The notes beneath the pieces were generated by a model. The model ran no database searches. It was not told where the DNA came from and was given only the letters and a program-made list of their open reading frames with translations. From contig CAZKHJ010000001.1 of the NCBI GenBank assembly GCA_964552675.1, positions 150,593 to 214,592 of the forward strand: 64,000 bases of DNA. Direction: 5' to 3'. Below are positions 8,031 to 17,055 of this stretch, in pieces (position 1 is the stretch's first letter; each line of letters starts with the position of its first letter). Source of the DNA: Sulfurimicrobium sp964552675 (GTDB lineage: Bacteria > Pseudomonadota > Gammaproteobacteria > Burkholderiales > Sulfuricellaceae). The position numbers and the translations under genes are program-made.

Positions 8031-11000
8031 ACTTCTTGTACATCACCGCATAATACAGCACCGGAATCACCACCAGCGTCAGCAAGGTGGAGACCAGTAT
8101 GCCAAAAATCAAGGACAGTGCCAGGCCGTTGAAAATCGGGTCGTCCAGAATGAACAGCGCCCCCAGCATGGCCGCCAGCCCGGTCAGCACGATCGGCTTG
8201 GCACGGGTGGCGGCGGAATTGATCACTGCCTCCTGAAACGCCATGCCTTCCGCCACCTGCATGTTGATGAAATCCACCAGCAGGATTGAATTACGCACGA
8301 TAATGCCGGCCAGGGCGATCATCCCGATCATGCTGGTGGCGGTGAACTGCGCACCGAACAGCGCATGACCTGGCATCACGCCGATGATGGTGAGCGGAAT
8401 CGGCGCCATGATGATGAGCGGCACCAGGTAGGAGCGGAACTGCGCCACCACCAGCAAGTAGATCAGCACCAGTCCGACGGCATAGGCGATACCCATGTCA
8501 CGGAAGGTTTCATAGGTCACCTGCCATTCACCGTCCCATTTCACGGCATAGCCGGCATAAGGGTCATCCGGCTGGCGGATGAAATAATCCCCCAGCGAGC
8601 CCCCTTCCCACAGCTTCATGCCGTTGGTCAGCGCCCGGATGGAGAACATGCCATACAGCGGGCTGTCCAGTTTGCCCGCCATATCGCCGAAGACATACAC
8701 CACGGGCAGCAGGTCCTTGTGGTAAATGGTTTTCTCAGCAATACCGGGCGACACCTCCACCAGTTCGGAAAGCGGCACCAGGGCGCCGTCGCGGGCACGC
8801 ACGGTCAGCTTGAGCAGTTCGTCGAGATTGTTCCGCCGCTCCGGCGCCAGGGTAACGCGCACCGGAATCTCGTATTTGGCCTCGCCAGTATGAACCGGGG
8901 TCACATCTTCGCCTGACAGACCCATTTTCATCACCGCCACGATATCCTTCTGCGCCACCCCCATCAGCGCCGCCTTGCCCTGCAGCACGCGCAGCACGAA
9001 CTTGCGCGACACTTCCTCCACGCTATCGTCGATGCCAATGATATCCGGGGTACGCGCGAATTCCATGCCCACCTTCTTCGCCACCCGCATCTGGCCCTCG
9101 TAATCCGGGCCATAGATTTCCGCAACGATGGGTGACATCACGGGCGGACCGGGCGGAACTTCAACCACTTTGACGTTGGCCTCGTATTTCTCGGTAATTT
9201 TCTCAATCGGCAGCCGCACCGCCTGGGCCACTTCATGGCTCTTGCGCTTGCGTTCGTGCTTGTCCACCAGGTTGACCTGGATATCGCCCAGCTCGGGGCT
9301 GGCACGCAGGAAATACTGTCGCACCAGGCCATTGAAATTGATCGGCGCGGCAGTGCCCACATAGGCTTCGTAATCCGTCACTTCCGGCACCGTCGCCAGG
9401 TAGGTGCCAATCTCGCGCATGACGCGGGCAGTCTGCTCCAGCGGGGTGCCAACCGGCATGTCCACCACCACCTGGAACTCGGATTTGTTGTCGAACGGCA
9501 GCATTTTCAGCACCACCAGCTTGACCACCGCCAGCGACAGGGCGAACACGATCATGCCCAGCACCGCCAGCCATAATTTACGCCGCGCGCTCCGCCCCTG
9601 CTCACGGTTTAGGAAGGGCTCCAGCCGCCGCCGGAAAAAACGGGAAAGCCGGGATTCGGTGCCAAGCTCGCTGTGGCTCGGCGCATCATGCTTGTGGCCA
9701 AGCAGCTTCAGCGCCAGCCAGGGCGTAATGACGAAGGCGATGGCGAGGGAAATCACCATGCCAATGCTGGCGTTGATCGGAATCGGGCTCATGTACGGCC
9801 CCATCAGGCCGGACACAAAAGCCATCGGCAACAAGGCGGCAATCACGGTAAAAGTCGCCAGGATGGTCGGGCCACCCACTTCGTCCACGGCCTCGGGGAT
9901 CACTTCCGACAAAGGCTTGCCGGGCTCCAGCTCGCGGCGGCGGTGAATATTTTCCACCACTACGATCGCGTCATCGACCAGAATGCCAATGGAAAAAATC
10001 AGGGCGAACAGCGACACCCGGTTGAGGGTAAAACCCCACGCCCAGGAAGCGAACAACGTCGCAGCCAGGGTCAGCATTACCGCTACCCCGACGATCACCG
10101 CCTCGCGCCGCCCCAATGCGAACAGTACCAGCAGGACCACGAAAGCCGTGGCGAAAATCAGTTTGCCGATCAGTTTCATCGCCTTGTCGTTGGCGGTCAC
10201 GCCGTAATTGCGCGTGACGCTGGCCTCCACCCCTTCGGGGATCACGCTGCCATGCAGTTGCTGCACGCGCTGGATCACGCGATTGGCCACATCCACCGCG
10301 TTCTCACCGGGTTTTTTCGAAATCGCCAGGGTGACTGCGGGGAACTCCCCCTGCCGGGCAATGCCCTGCTGCTTTGCCGCCGGCCCCGTGCCAAGCCAGA
10401 CATAGCGCCCGGGCTGATCCGGCCCGTCGACGACCTGAGCCACATCGGTCATGAACACCGGCTTGCCATCCTGCACGCCGACCATCAGCTTCTTCACATC
10501 CGCCGCGCTGGACAGGAAAGTGCCGGTCTGCACCAGGATTTCCTGATTGTTCGACACCAGATTGCCGGAAGGCTGGGAAGCGTTGCTCACCTGCAGCGCA
10601 TCGCGGATATCCTGGGCAGAAACCTGGTGCGACTTCATGCGCTCTGCATCCATCACCACCCGCACCACGTGTTTCGGACCACCGATAGTGAACACCTCAC
10701 GTGTTCCCTTGATGCGTTTCAGCTCGATTTCGGCAGCATGCGCCACCTGCTCCAGCTCATACGCGCCGCGCTGCGGGTCTTCCGTCCACAGGGTAACCGC
10801 AACGATGGGCACATCGTCGATACCGATCGGCTTGATGACCGGATCAAGCACGCCCAGATTGGGCGACACCCAGTCGCGCCGCGACTGCACCGTATCGTAC
10901 AGACGCACCAGCGCCTGGATACGATCCTCGCCCACCTTGTACTGCACGGTGAGAATCGCCATGCCGGGGCGGGACACGGAAAAAATATGTTCGACACCGG

Positions 11001-11304
11001 ATATCTGCGACAACACCTGCTCGGCCGGTGTGGCGACGAGATTTTCCACGTCCTTGGCCGATGCCCCCGGGAAGGGGATGAATACATTAGCCATGGTGAC
11101 ATTGATCTGCGGCTCTTCCTCGCGCGGCGTCACCAGCACCGCGAACAGGCCGAGCAGAAAGGCGATGAGCGCAATCAGCGGCGTCATCTGCGACGTCAGG
11201 AAAGTGCCGGCAACGCGCCCGGAAATACCCATTTTTTGGGGTAAGGGATGAGGGGTGAGGGGCGAGGTGTCGGGTGCCGTCACATTTTCCCCCTCATTCC
11301 TCAC
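8017..11304 (-). CDS. RND-family efflux pump permease
   Basis: Up to 1095 aa. The homologous part begins at the ATG at 11232 (MGISGRVAG, 1071 aa). A GTG at 11304 overlaps the adaptor stop and has a GAGGAG ribosome site in front, so the longer form is possible. The fold is that of AcrB/CzcA pumps: one membrane helix, a periplasmic porter domain, a membrane block around residues 370-560 with the intramembrane D-D-A-I-V-V-V-E-N motif, a second porter domain, and a final membrane block. The porter domain uses proton motive force to expel substrate from the periplasm. The substrate is unknown; the neighbours suggest sulfur or thiol stress, metals or hydrophobic drugs. No outer-membrane gene is adjacent; the tolC homologue is at 54 kb. 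Confidence 0.9.
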   Translation of the reverse strand: MRNEGENVTAPDTSPLTPHPLPQKMGISGRVAGTFLTSQMTPLIALIAFLLGLFAVLVTPREEEPQINVTMANVFIPFPGASAKDVENLVATPAEQVLSQISGVEHIFSVSRPGMAILTVQYKVGEDRIQALVRLYDTVQSRRDWVSPNLGVLDPVIKPIGIDDVPIVAVTLWTEDPQRGAYELEQVAHAAEIELKRIKGTREVFTIGGPKHVVRVVMDAERMKSHQVSAQDIRDALQVSNASQPSGNLVSNNQEILVQTGTFLSSAADVKKLMVGVQDGKPVFMTDVAQVVDGPDQPGRYVWLGTGPAAKQQGIARQGEFPAVTLAISKKPGENAVDVANRVIQRVQQLHGSVIPEGVEASVTRNYGVTANDKAMKLIGKLIFATAFVVLLVLFALGRREAVIVGVAVMLTLAATLFASWAWGFTLNRVSLFALIFSIGILVDDAIVVVENIHRRRELEPGKPLSEVIPEAVDEVGGPTILATFTVIAALLPMAFVSGLMGPYMSPIPINASIGMVISLAIAFVITPWLALKLLGHKHDAPSHSELGTESRLSRFFRRRLEPFLNREQGRSARRKLWLAVLGMIVFALSLAVVKLVVLKMLPFDNKSEFQVVVDMPVGTPLEQTARVMREIGTYLATVPEVTDYEAYVGTAAPINFNGLVRQYFLRASPELGDIQVNLVDKHERKRKSHEVAQAVRLPIEKITEKYEANVKVVEVPPGPPVMSPIVAEIYGPDYEGQMRVAKKVGMEFARTPDIIGIDDSVEEVSRKFVLRVLQGKAALMGVAQKDIVAVMKMGLSGEDVTPVHTGEAKYEIPVRVTLAPERRNNLDELLKLTVRARDGALVPLSELVEVSPGIAEKTIYHKDLLPVVYVFGDMAGKLDSPLYGMFSIRALTNGMKLWEGGSLGDYFIRQPDDPYAGYAVKWDGEWQVTYETFRDMGIAYAVGLVLIYLLVVAQFRSYLVPLIIMAPIPLTIIGVMPGHALFGAQFTATSMIGMIALAGIIVRNSILLVDFINMQVAEGMAFQEAVINSAATRAKPIVLTGLAAMLGALFILDDPIFNGLALSLIFGILVSTLLTLVVIPVLYYAVMYKKFSVQ

Positions 11305-11320
11305 TTCTCACTCCTCACCG
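11240..11320. repeat. GTGAGG-type simple repeat spanning the adaptor/pump junction
   Basis: The minus strand reads as reiterated GTGAGGAGTGAGAAGTGAGG units, and the plus strand has the mirror-like GATGAGGGGTGAGG 40 nt away, so the two parts can pair imperfectly. The repeat encodes the last residues of the adaptor (V-R-S-E-K) and the possible N-terminal extension of the pump. Related C/G-rich repeats occur at 17057, 23868 and 50282. Confidence 0.6.
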
Positions 11321-12338
11321 CCTTCAGCGCCATGCCCGCCTTGACCGGTTCGGTGGAGACGATTTCACCCGGCGCCAGGCCGGCCAGCACTTCCACCTCG
11401 TTCGGGCCAACCGGCTCGCCCAGACGAATCTGGCGAAAATGGATGCGCCCCTGCGGATCAACCGCATAAACCGCTGTCACCTCGCTGCGGAATACCACGG
11501 CTGACGCGGGAATAAGCAGTTTCTGCGCACGACCGATGGTGAAATGCACGCGCGCGAACATGCCGGGGTAAATGCCAGAAAGACTTTCCGGCAAATCGAC
11601 ACGGGCGCGGGTGGTATGGGTGCGGGCATCGGCAACCGGCTGAATGGTGATACCCTTTGCCGCCACCCATTTCTTCACTTCGGGAAACTCCACCTGGGCC
11701 CGCGGGGTCTGGCTGACTTCCGCCAGCCGGTACTGGGGAATGCTCGCCACCACGCGCAAGCCTTTGGGGTCGAAACCGGTCATCAGCGGCTTGCCGGGGC
11801 TGGCCATTTCGCCCAGCTCGACATGACGGGCCGATACCACTCCGGCATAGGGTGCCACGACGGTAGCAAAGCTTTTCGTCGCCGAGGCCTGCCCCGCACC
11901 AGCCAGTGCAGCCTTGAGCTGGGCTTCGGCGGCCCGATAATCAGCCTGCGACTTGTCCACCGCCGCCTGGCTGACGAATTTTTGTGCCAGCAGCTGCTTG
12001 CTGCGTTCAAAGGCAAGGCGGGCATTCTGCAGATTGGCCTGCGCCTGCGCCACCTGGGCCTCGCTGCCGGCTACCGACTGACGCACTTCGCTTTCGTCGA
12101 TGCGCACCAGTACCTGGCCCTTTTTCACCACATCGCCGACATCGAATGCCACTTCGACCACCCGCCCGGCGATCTGGGCCGAAACCGTGGCCTGGTTCAC
12201 CGCTTCCACTACGGCTTCTGCGGCATAAGTCTGATCCACCTCGCGGGACTGAACCGGGGCGGTGGCAAAAGGAAGCGCGGCCTGGGCTGGCAGCGCAAAC
12301 AGCGACGCGCACAGAAATACGAGGGCAAGGTTCGGCAC
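11301..12338 (-). CDS. RND efflux periplasmic adaptor (membrane fusion) protein
   Basis: 345 aa from the GTG at 12338, which has a GGAGA ribosome site 8 nt upstream and begins a clean signal peptide (V-P-N-L-A-L-V-F-L-C-A-S...A-Q-A). A TTG at 12362 is in frame but puts eight charged residues in front. The order is that of an HlyD/AcrA adaptor: beta-barrel and lipoyl half (I-A-G-R-V-V-E-V with V-K-K-G-Q-V-L-V-R-I), a coiled-coil hairpin from about 90 to 160, the second lipoyl half, and a C-terminal membrane-proximal domain. It bridges the permease to an outer-membrane channel. Its stop overlaps the pump GTG by 3 nt, so translation is likely coupled. Confidence 0.9.
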   Translation of the reverse strand: MPNLALVFLCASLFALPAQAALPFATAPVQSREVDQTYAAEAVVEAVNQATVSAQIAGRVVEVAFDVGDVVKKGQVLVRIDESEVRQSVAGSEAQVAQAQANLQNARLAFERSKQLLAQKFVSQAAVDKSQADYRAAEAQLKAALAGAGQASATKSFATVVAPYAGVVSARHVELGEMASPGKPLMTGFDPKGLRVVASIPQYRLAEVSQTPRAQVEFPEVKKWVAAKGITIQPVADARTHTTRARVDLPESLSGIYPGMFARVHFTIGRAQKLLIPASAVVFRSEVTAVYAVDPQGRIHFRQIRLGEPVGPNEVEVLAGLAPGEIVSTEPVKAGMALKAVRSEK

Positions 12339-12412
12339 AGCGAAATCTCCGCGTGAAGGCAATGGCTACAAGATAATGTCAGCCACCCCTATTTACAAGC
12401 ACAACAACCGGC

Positions 12413-12733
12413 TTACTTGGCGAAACCGCAGAAAACGTCGCGCATCATGCTGATTAGCTGGAGGGTACGGGTATCGCCGACACGGTAATACACCCGGTTG
12501 GCATCCTTGCGCGTGCGCAGTACGCCCTTGTCGCGCAGGATGGCCAGATGCTGGGAAATATTACTTTGCGAGGTACCTACATTTTCCACAATTTCCTGCA
12601 CGCTGATCTCGCGGTCGCCCAGCACGCACAGGATTTTCAGCCGCAAGGGGTGAGACATGGCCTTCATCGCCCGGGACGCCTGCTCAATGTGCTCGTCCTT
12701 GTCGATCAACTCGACCTGATCAAAATTCAACAT
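12413..12733 (-). CDS. ArsR-family repressor with a SqrR/BigR-like cysteine pair
   Basis: 106 aa winged-helix protein. The recognition helix is S-Q-S-N-I-S-Q-H-L (residues 55-63), followed by the wing R-T-R-K-D-A-N-R-V-Y-Y. The metal motif E-L-C-V-C-D of true ArsR is absent. Instead there is one cysteine in helix 2 (Cys36, L-K-I-L-C) and one in the last helix (Cys102, V-F-C-G-F), 66 residues apart. From memory, the reactive pairs of SqrR (41/107), BigR (42/108) and HlyU (38/104) have the same spacing and sense persulfides by forming a tetrasulfide bridge. It probably represses the adaptor-pump genes just downstream. The assignment of ligand is inference. Confidence 0.85.
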   Translation of the reverse strand: MLNFDQVELIDKDEHIEQASRAMKAMSHPLRLKILCVLGDREISVQEIVENVGTSQSNISQHLAILRDKGVLRTRKDANRVYYRVGDTRTLQLISMMRDVFCGFAK

Positions 12734-12842
12734 GGGGAAAAATCACCGCCTCAACTACGATATAATTTGACGCTATTTTAGAATAAGTTTAATGCGTACA
12801 TTATTAAAACATAATAAAATAATACATCAATTATGATGACAA
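12734..12842. promoter_or_regulatory. AT-rich divergent promoter region between arsR and gpmI
   Basis: About 109 nt, much richer in A and T than its surroundings. It contains the inverted repeat TTATTA (12801-12806) / TAATAA (12812-12817). It also holds several overlapping sigma70-like hexamers, such as TTGATG with TTAATA 17 nt further on the minus strand. Dyads of this kind are usual operators for ArsR-type dimers, so this is the best candidate site for the adjacent repressor. No footprint-grade motif can be claimed. Confidence 0.45.
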
Positions 12843-14390
12843 ATGAAAAATAAAGTCCCTGTTATGACGGTTACACCTGTTTTACTCATGATTCTGGACG
12901 GATTCGGCCACCGCGAGGCGGGCCCCGACAATGCCGTCGCCCTTGCCAGCAAGCCCAACTGGGACAGACTCTGGGACACCTGCCCTCACACCACTATCCA
13001 TGCTTCGGAAGCTGCGGTCGGACTGCCTGCCGACCAGATGGGCAACTCAGAAGTCGGCCACCTCAATATCGGCGCGGGCCGGGTGATCTACCAGGAAATT
13101 TCGCGCATCAACATGGCCATCAAGAGCGGCTCCTTCTTCACCAACCATGAACTCACCGCCGCAGTTGAGGCAATGAAGACAAACAGCGGCGCGCTGCATA
13201 TTTTCGGCCTGCTCTCGGATGGCGGTGTGCACAGCCACGAAAGCCACATCCACGCCATGCTGGAAATGGGCGTTCGTCATGGCATCAGTGAGATTTATGT
13301 TCATGCCTTTCTGGATGGGCGCGACACTCCACCCAAAAACGCGGAAATCTACCTCCAGCGCCTGCAGGACAAAATCGACGAACTCGGTGCCGGCAAAATC
13401 GCCACGATCGTCGGCCGTTATTACGCCATGGACCGCGATCACCGCTGGCTGAGGGTCAAGGCCGCCTATGACCTGCTCACCCAGGGCAAGGCTGAATACC
13501 AGGCCGCCAGCGCCATCGAAGGCTTGCGCAACGCCTACGCGCGCGAGGAAAGCGATGAATTCGTCAAGGCCACAGTGATTGGAGCCCCGGTCAGGATGAA
13601 GGATGGCGATGGGGTGGTGTTCATGAACTTCCGCTCCGACCGCGCACGCGAACTGACCCGGCCGTTCATCGAACCCGATTTCGCTGAATTCGAACGTGAA
13701 TACACGCCCAAACTCAGCGTCTATTGCACTCTTACCGGCTACAGCGCGGATTTCCACGTCCCGGTCGCTTTCCCGCCGGAAAGGATCCGGAACGGCTTTG
13801 GCGAATATCTGTCCCATCTGGGACTGAGGCAGCTGCGTATCGCGGAAACGGAAAAATACGCTCACGTAACCTTCTTTTTCAATGGCGGAGAGGAAACCTG
13901 CTATCCGGGCGAAGATCGCATCCTGGTGCCTTCACCGGACGTGCCGACCTATGATCTCAAGCCCGAAATGAGCGCCTACGAGGTGACCGACAAGCTGGTG
14001 GAAGCCATCCGCAGCCGCCAGTACGATGCCATCATCTGCAACTTCGCCAACCCCGACATGGTAGGCCACACCGGCAACCTGCAAGCTGCCATCAAGGCGA
14101 TCGAAACCATTGATGCATGCATTGGCAGAATCGTCCCGGCGATGCAGGAAACCGGCGGCGAAGTGCTGATCACGGCTGATCACGGCAATGCCGAAAAGAT
14201 GTTCGACGAGGGCACGCAGGACTCCCACACCGCGCATACGCTCAACCTGGTGCCTTTCCTCTACATTGGCCGCCCCGCCACGGTTGCAGAAACCGGCGCG
14301 CTGGAGGATATCGCACCGACGCTGCTGAAAATGATGGGGCTGGAAAAACCGCGGGAGATGAAGGGACACCCGCTGATCGAGTTCGAGTGA
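12843..14390 (+). CDS. gpmI: 2,3-bisphosphoglycerate-independent phosphoglycerate mutase
   Basis: 515 aa, the normal length. The N-terminal metal site is L-L-M-I-L-D-G-F-G, and the phosphoserine loop is M-G-N-S-E-V-G-H with the catalytic Ser at residue 69. The metal-binding C-terminal motifs N-P-D-M-V-G-H-T-G and T-A-D-H-G-N-A-E are intact. The enzyme interconverts 3- and 2-phosphoglycerate in glycolysis and gluconeogenesis with two Mn ions. A second ATG at 12864 could also serve as start. It is followed by envC with a GTGA overlap, as in many proteobacteria. Confidence 0.96.
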   Translation: MKNKVPVMTVTPVLLMILDGFGHREAGPDNAVALASKPNWDRLWDTCPHTTIHASEAAVGLPADQMGNSEVGHLNIGAGRVIYQEISRINMAIKSGSFFTNHELTAAVEAMKTNSGALHIFGLLSDGGVHSHESHIHAMLEMGVRHGISEIYVHAFLDGRDTPPKNAEIYLQRLQDKIDELGAGKIATIVGRYYAMDRDHRWLRVKAAYDLLTQGKAEYQAASAIEGLRNAYAREESDEFVKATVIGAPVRMKDGDGVVFMNFRSDRARELTRPFIEPDFAEFEREYTPKLSVYCTLTGYSADFHVPVAFPPERIRNGFGEYLSHLGLRQLRIAETEKYAHVTFFFNGGEETCYPGEDRILVPSPDVPTYDLKPEMSAYEVTDKLVEAIRSRQYDAIICNFANPDMVGHTGNLQAAIKAIETIDACIGRIVPAMQETGGEVLITADHGNAEKMFDEGTQDSHTAHTLNLVPFLYIGRPATVAETGALEDIAPTLLKMMGLEKPREMKGHPLIEFE

Positions 14391-15604
14391 ATACCGGATT
14401 TTTTCGCCCCAGAACCGTAATTCCACTTCTTGCCAGCATACTTGTGCTGGCCTGCCTGCCTCTTTCGTCCCCTGCCGCGCCCAAGCCCGAACTGCAGGAA
14501 CTGCGCGGCCGCATCGAGGCGCTGCAAAAAGAACTCGACAGCAAGGAAGACGCCCGCGCAGATGCCACCGATGGACTCAAAACCTCCGAACGCGCCATCA
14601 GCGACATCAACCACAAACTACGCAACCTCGCCACACAGCAGCAGGAGGCCGGCTCCACGCTGAACAATCTGGAACAGCAGAAAGCAAACCTGCATAAGCG
14701 CATCAGCATTGAACAGGTATTACTGGGCAAACTGCTCTTCCAGCAATACCGCTCCGGTCAGCAGGACCAGTTCAAGATCCTGCTCAACCAGGAAAACCCC
14801 AACCAGGCTGCACGCCAGCTGCGCTACTACACCTATCTGGCCGGTGCCCGCAATGAAATGCTGGAGAAATTGCGCGGCAACCTGGCCAAACTGCAACAGC
14901 TGTCCCATGCCACCGAAGCCAAACAGGCGGAGTTGAATCAGATCCGTGCCGAGCAGGACCGGCAGAAACAGCAACTGCTGGCACAACAACAGGCCAAAAA
15001 GAAACTGGTAGCACAACTGGCCCAGCAAATCGGGCGGCAACGCAGTGAACTCGGCCAGTTGCAGCGCAACGAAAAACGCCTGACACAGCTCATCGAACGC
15101 CTGGCCAAACAACAGCAGGCTCGCAAGAAACCGGAACACCAGCCCCAGGCTCGCGCGCCGGCCCAGCCAGCAGCGCCGGAACCCGCCCCGCCTCCCCTCG
15201 ACACCGGGCGGCCACAGTCAAAAGGCAAACTGCCACTGCCGGTACGCGGCGAACTGGTGGGCCGCTTCGGCGCTCCGCGACAGGACAGCGGCGCACCGTG
15301 GCGGGGGCTGTTCATCCGTACCGCCGCCGGACAGGAAGTCCACAGCGTTGCCGCCGGGCGGGTGGTATTCGCCGACTGGCTGCGCGGTTTCGGCAACCTG
15401 ATCATTGTCGATCACGGCAGCGGCTACATGAGCCTGTATGGCAACAATGAATCGTTGTTCAAACAGGTCGGGGAAAACATTCGCAGCGGCGAGGTCATCG
15501 CCAGCACCGGGAACAGCGGCGGCAATCCGGAAACCGGTTTATACTTCGAGCTTCGTTACCAGAGCAGGCCGCTCGACCCCCTGACCTGGTGCAAAACAGG
15601 CTAA
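14387..15604 (+). CDS. envC: EnvC-like murein hydrolase activator (M23 domain)
   Basis: 405 aa, GTG start overlapping the gpmI stop. A signal peptide covers residues 1-29 or so. A long coiled coil rich in Gln, Lys and Leu fills residues 35-250, followed by an Ala/Pro-rich linker. The last 120 residues form a LytM/M23 domain (G-R-F-G-A-P-R...W-R-G-L-F-I-R...V-D-H-G-S-G-Y-M-S-L-Y). In the first metal motif the usual H-x-G-x-D is replaced, W-R-G-L-F-I in its place, so the peptidase is probably inactive. This is typical of EnvC, which activates septal amidases AmiA/AmiB from the periplasm during division. Confidence 0.88.
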   Translation: MNTGFFRPRTVIPLLASILVLACLPLSSPAAPKPELQELRGRIEALQKELDSKEDARADATDGLKTSERAISDINHKLRNLATQQQEAGSTLNNLEQQKANLHKRISIEQVLLGKLLFQQYRSGQQDQFKILLNQENPNQAARQLRYYTYLAGARNEMLEKLRGNLAKLQQLSHATEAKQAELNQIRAEQDRQKQQLLAQQQAKKKLVAQLAQQIGRQRSELGQLQRNEKRLTQLIERLAKQQQARKKPEHQPQARAPAQPAAPEPAPPPLDTGRPQSKGKLPLPVRGELVGRFGAPRQDSGAPWRGLFIRTAAGQEVHSVAAGRVVFADWLRGFGNLIIVDHGSGYMSLYGNNESLFKQVGENIRSGEVIASTGNSGGNPETGLYFELRYQSRPLDPLTWCKTG

Positions 15605-15635
15605 CCATCATTCAAGCAAGGAAGTGGAGAAAGAC

Positions 15636-17054
15636 ATGCACGGCAAACTGCAAAAATTCGGTCTGATCGCCCTGGGCGCGGTGCTCGGCGTGATGCTGAG
15701 CCTGAATTACTCCGCCGTGGCCGAGAAAAAAACGGAAACACCCCTGCCGGTTGAAGAACTGCGCGCTTTCGCGGAAATTTTCGGCAAGATCAAAACCGAT
15801 TATGTCGAACCGGTGGAAGACAAAAAACTCATCAACGAAGCCATCAATGGCATGCTCTCGGGCCTCGATCCGCATTCCGCCTATCTCGACGCCGAGGGAT
15901 TCAAGGATTTACAGGTCGGCACCCAGGGTGAATTCGGCGGACTGGGTATCGAGGTCGGCATGGAAGATGGCTTCGTCAAGGTGGTTTCCCCCATCGAAGA
16001 TACGCCCGCATTCCACGCCGGGCTGAAAAGCGGCGACCTGATCATCAAGCTGGACGACACGCCGGTCAAGGGCATGACGCTTAGCGACGCAGTCAAGCGC
16101 ATGCGCGGCAAGCCCAACACCCAGATTACCCTGACCGTGATGCGCAAGGGCGAGAACAAGCCGCTGACCTTCACCCTGACCCGCGCCATCATCAAGATCA
16201 AGAGCGTGAAATCCAAGTTGCTCGAATCGGGCTACGGCTATGTGCGCGTCACCCAGTTCCAGGAGCACACCGGCGAAAACCTGGCCAAGGCACTGGAAGA
16301 GCTTTACAAGCAGAACAAGGACGCGCTCAAAGGCCTGGTGCTGGATCTGCGCAACGACCCAGGCGGCCTGCTCAACGGCGCAGTGGGTGTCTCCGCAGCA
16401 TTCCTGCCGGAAAACGCCCTGGTAGTCTATACCGAAGGCCGCACCGAAGATGCCAAGATGAAGCTCACCGCCAGCAAGGAAAATTACCTGCGCGGCGCCA
16501 AGGAAAACGACTATCTCAAAAATCTGCCCGCCGGCGTAAAGGATGTACCGATGGTGGTGCTGATCAATGGCGGCTCGGCTTCCGCCTCGGAAATCGTCGC
16601 CGGTGCCTTGCAGGATCACAAGCGCGCCATCATCATCGGCACCCAGTCCTTCGGCAAAGGCTCGGTGCAAACCGTCCTGCCGCTGGGCAACGGCACCGCG
16701 ATCAAGCTCACCACCGCGCGCTACTTCACTCCCAACGGCCGCTCCATCCAGGCCAAGGGCATCACGCCCGACATCGTGGTGGAAGAGGCCACGGTCAATG
16801 GCGTGGAAAAGGACGCTGCTTTCAACCTGCGCGAAGCCGACCTGGAACGCCATCTGGTCAATGGCCAGGAAAGCAAGCCTGAACAGGCGCCGCTCAAGCT
16901 GAATGCGCCCAAAAAGGACGCTCCGGCCAAAGGCAAGGGGGAAAGCAAGGAGGATGGCAAGTCCAGCGAACGTGACGTGGTATCGAAAAACGACTACCAG
17001 CTGAACCAGGCGGTGAACCTGCTCAAGGGACTGCAGATTCTGAAAAACCGGTAA
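15636..17054 (+). CDS. ctpA: carboxy-terminal processing protease (S41 family)
   Basis: 472 aa from ATG 15636, preceded by GGAG at the right distance; an ATG at 15624 is less likely. A single N-terminal hydrophobic segment (residues 6-28) acts as signal or anchor. A PDZ domain follows at about 85-170 (G-G-L-G-I-E-V), then the S41 protease core. The catalytic site shows N-G-G-S-A-S-A-S-E at residues 311-319 and the Lys of F-G-K-G-S-V-Q near 341. The tail is Lys/Asp rich. CtpA/Prc enzymes trim or degrade periplasmic proteins, often peptidoglycan hydrolases, which suits its place directly after envC. Confidence 0.92.
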   Translation: MHGKLQKFGLIALGAVLGVMLSLNYSAVAEKKTETPLPVEELRAFAEIFGKIKTDYVEPVEDKKLINEAINGMLSGLDPHSAYLDAEGFKDLQVGTQGEFGGLGIEVGMEDGFVKVVSPIEDTPAFHAGLKSGDLIIKLDDTPVKGMTLSDAVKRMRGKPNTQITLTVMRKGENKPLTFTLTRAIIKIKSVKSKLLESGYGYVRVTQFQEHTGENLAKALEELYKQNKDALKGLVLDLRNDPGGLLNGAVGVSAAFLPENALVVYTEGRTEDAKMKLTASKENYLRGAKENDYLKNLPAGVKDVPMVVLINGGSASASEIVAGALQDHKRAIIIGTQSFGKGSVQTVLPLGNGTAIKLTTARYFTPNGRSIQAKGITPDIVVEEATVNGVEKDAAFNLREADLERHLVNGQESKPEQAPLKLNAPKKDAPAKGKGESKEDGKSSERDVVSKNDYQLNQAVNLLKGLQILKNR

Positions 17055-17055
17055 C

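Noticed and set aside
9673..11244. A 523-aa plus-strand open frame
   Set aside because: Antisense shadow of the RND pump gene, without domain logic or ribosome site.
12413..12733. Metal-sensing ArsR/SmtB repressor
   Set aside because: The C-x-C metal motif in the recognition helix and the His/Asp pair of the last helix are missing; only the two distant cysteines remain.
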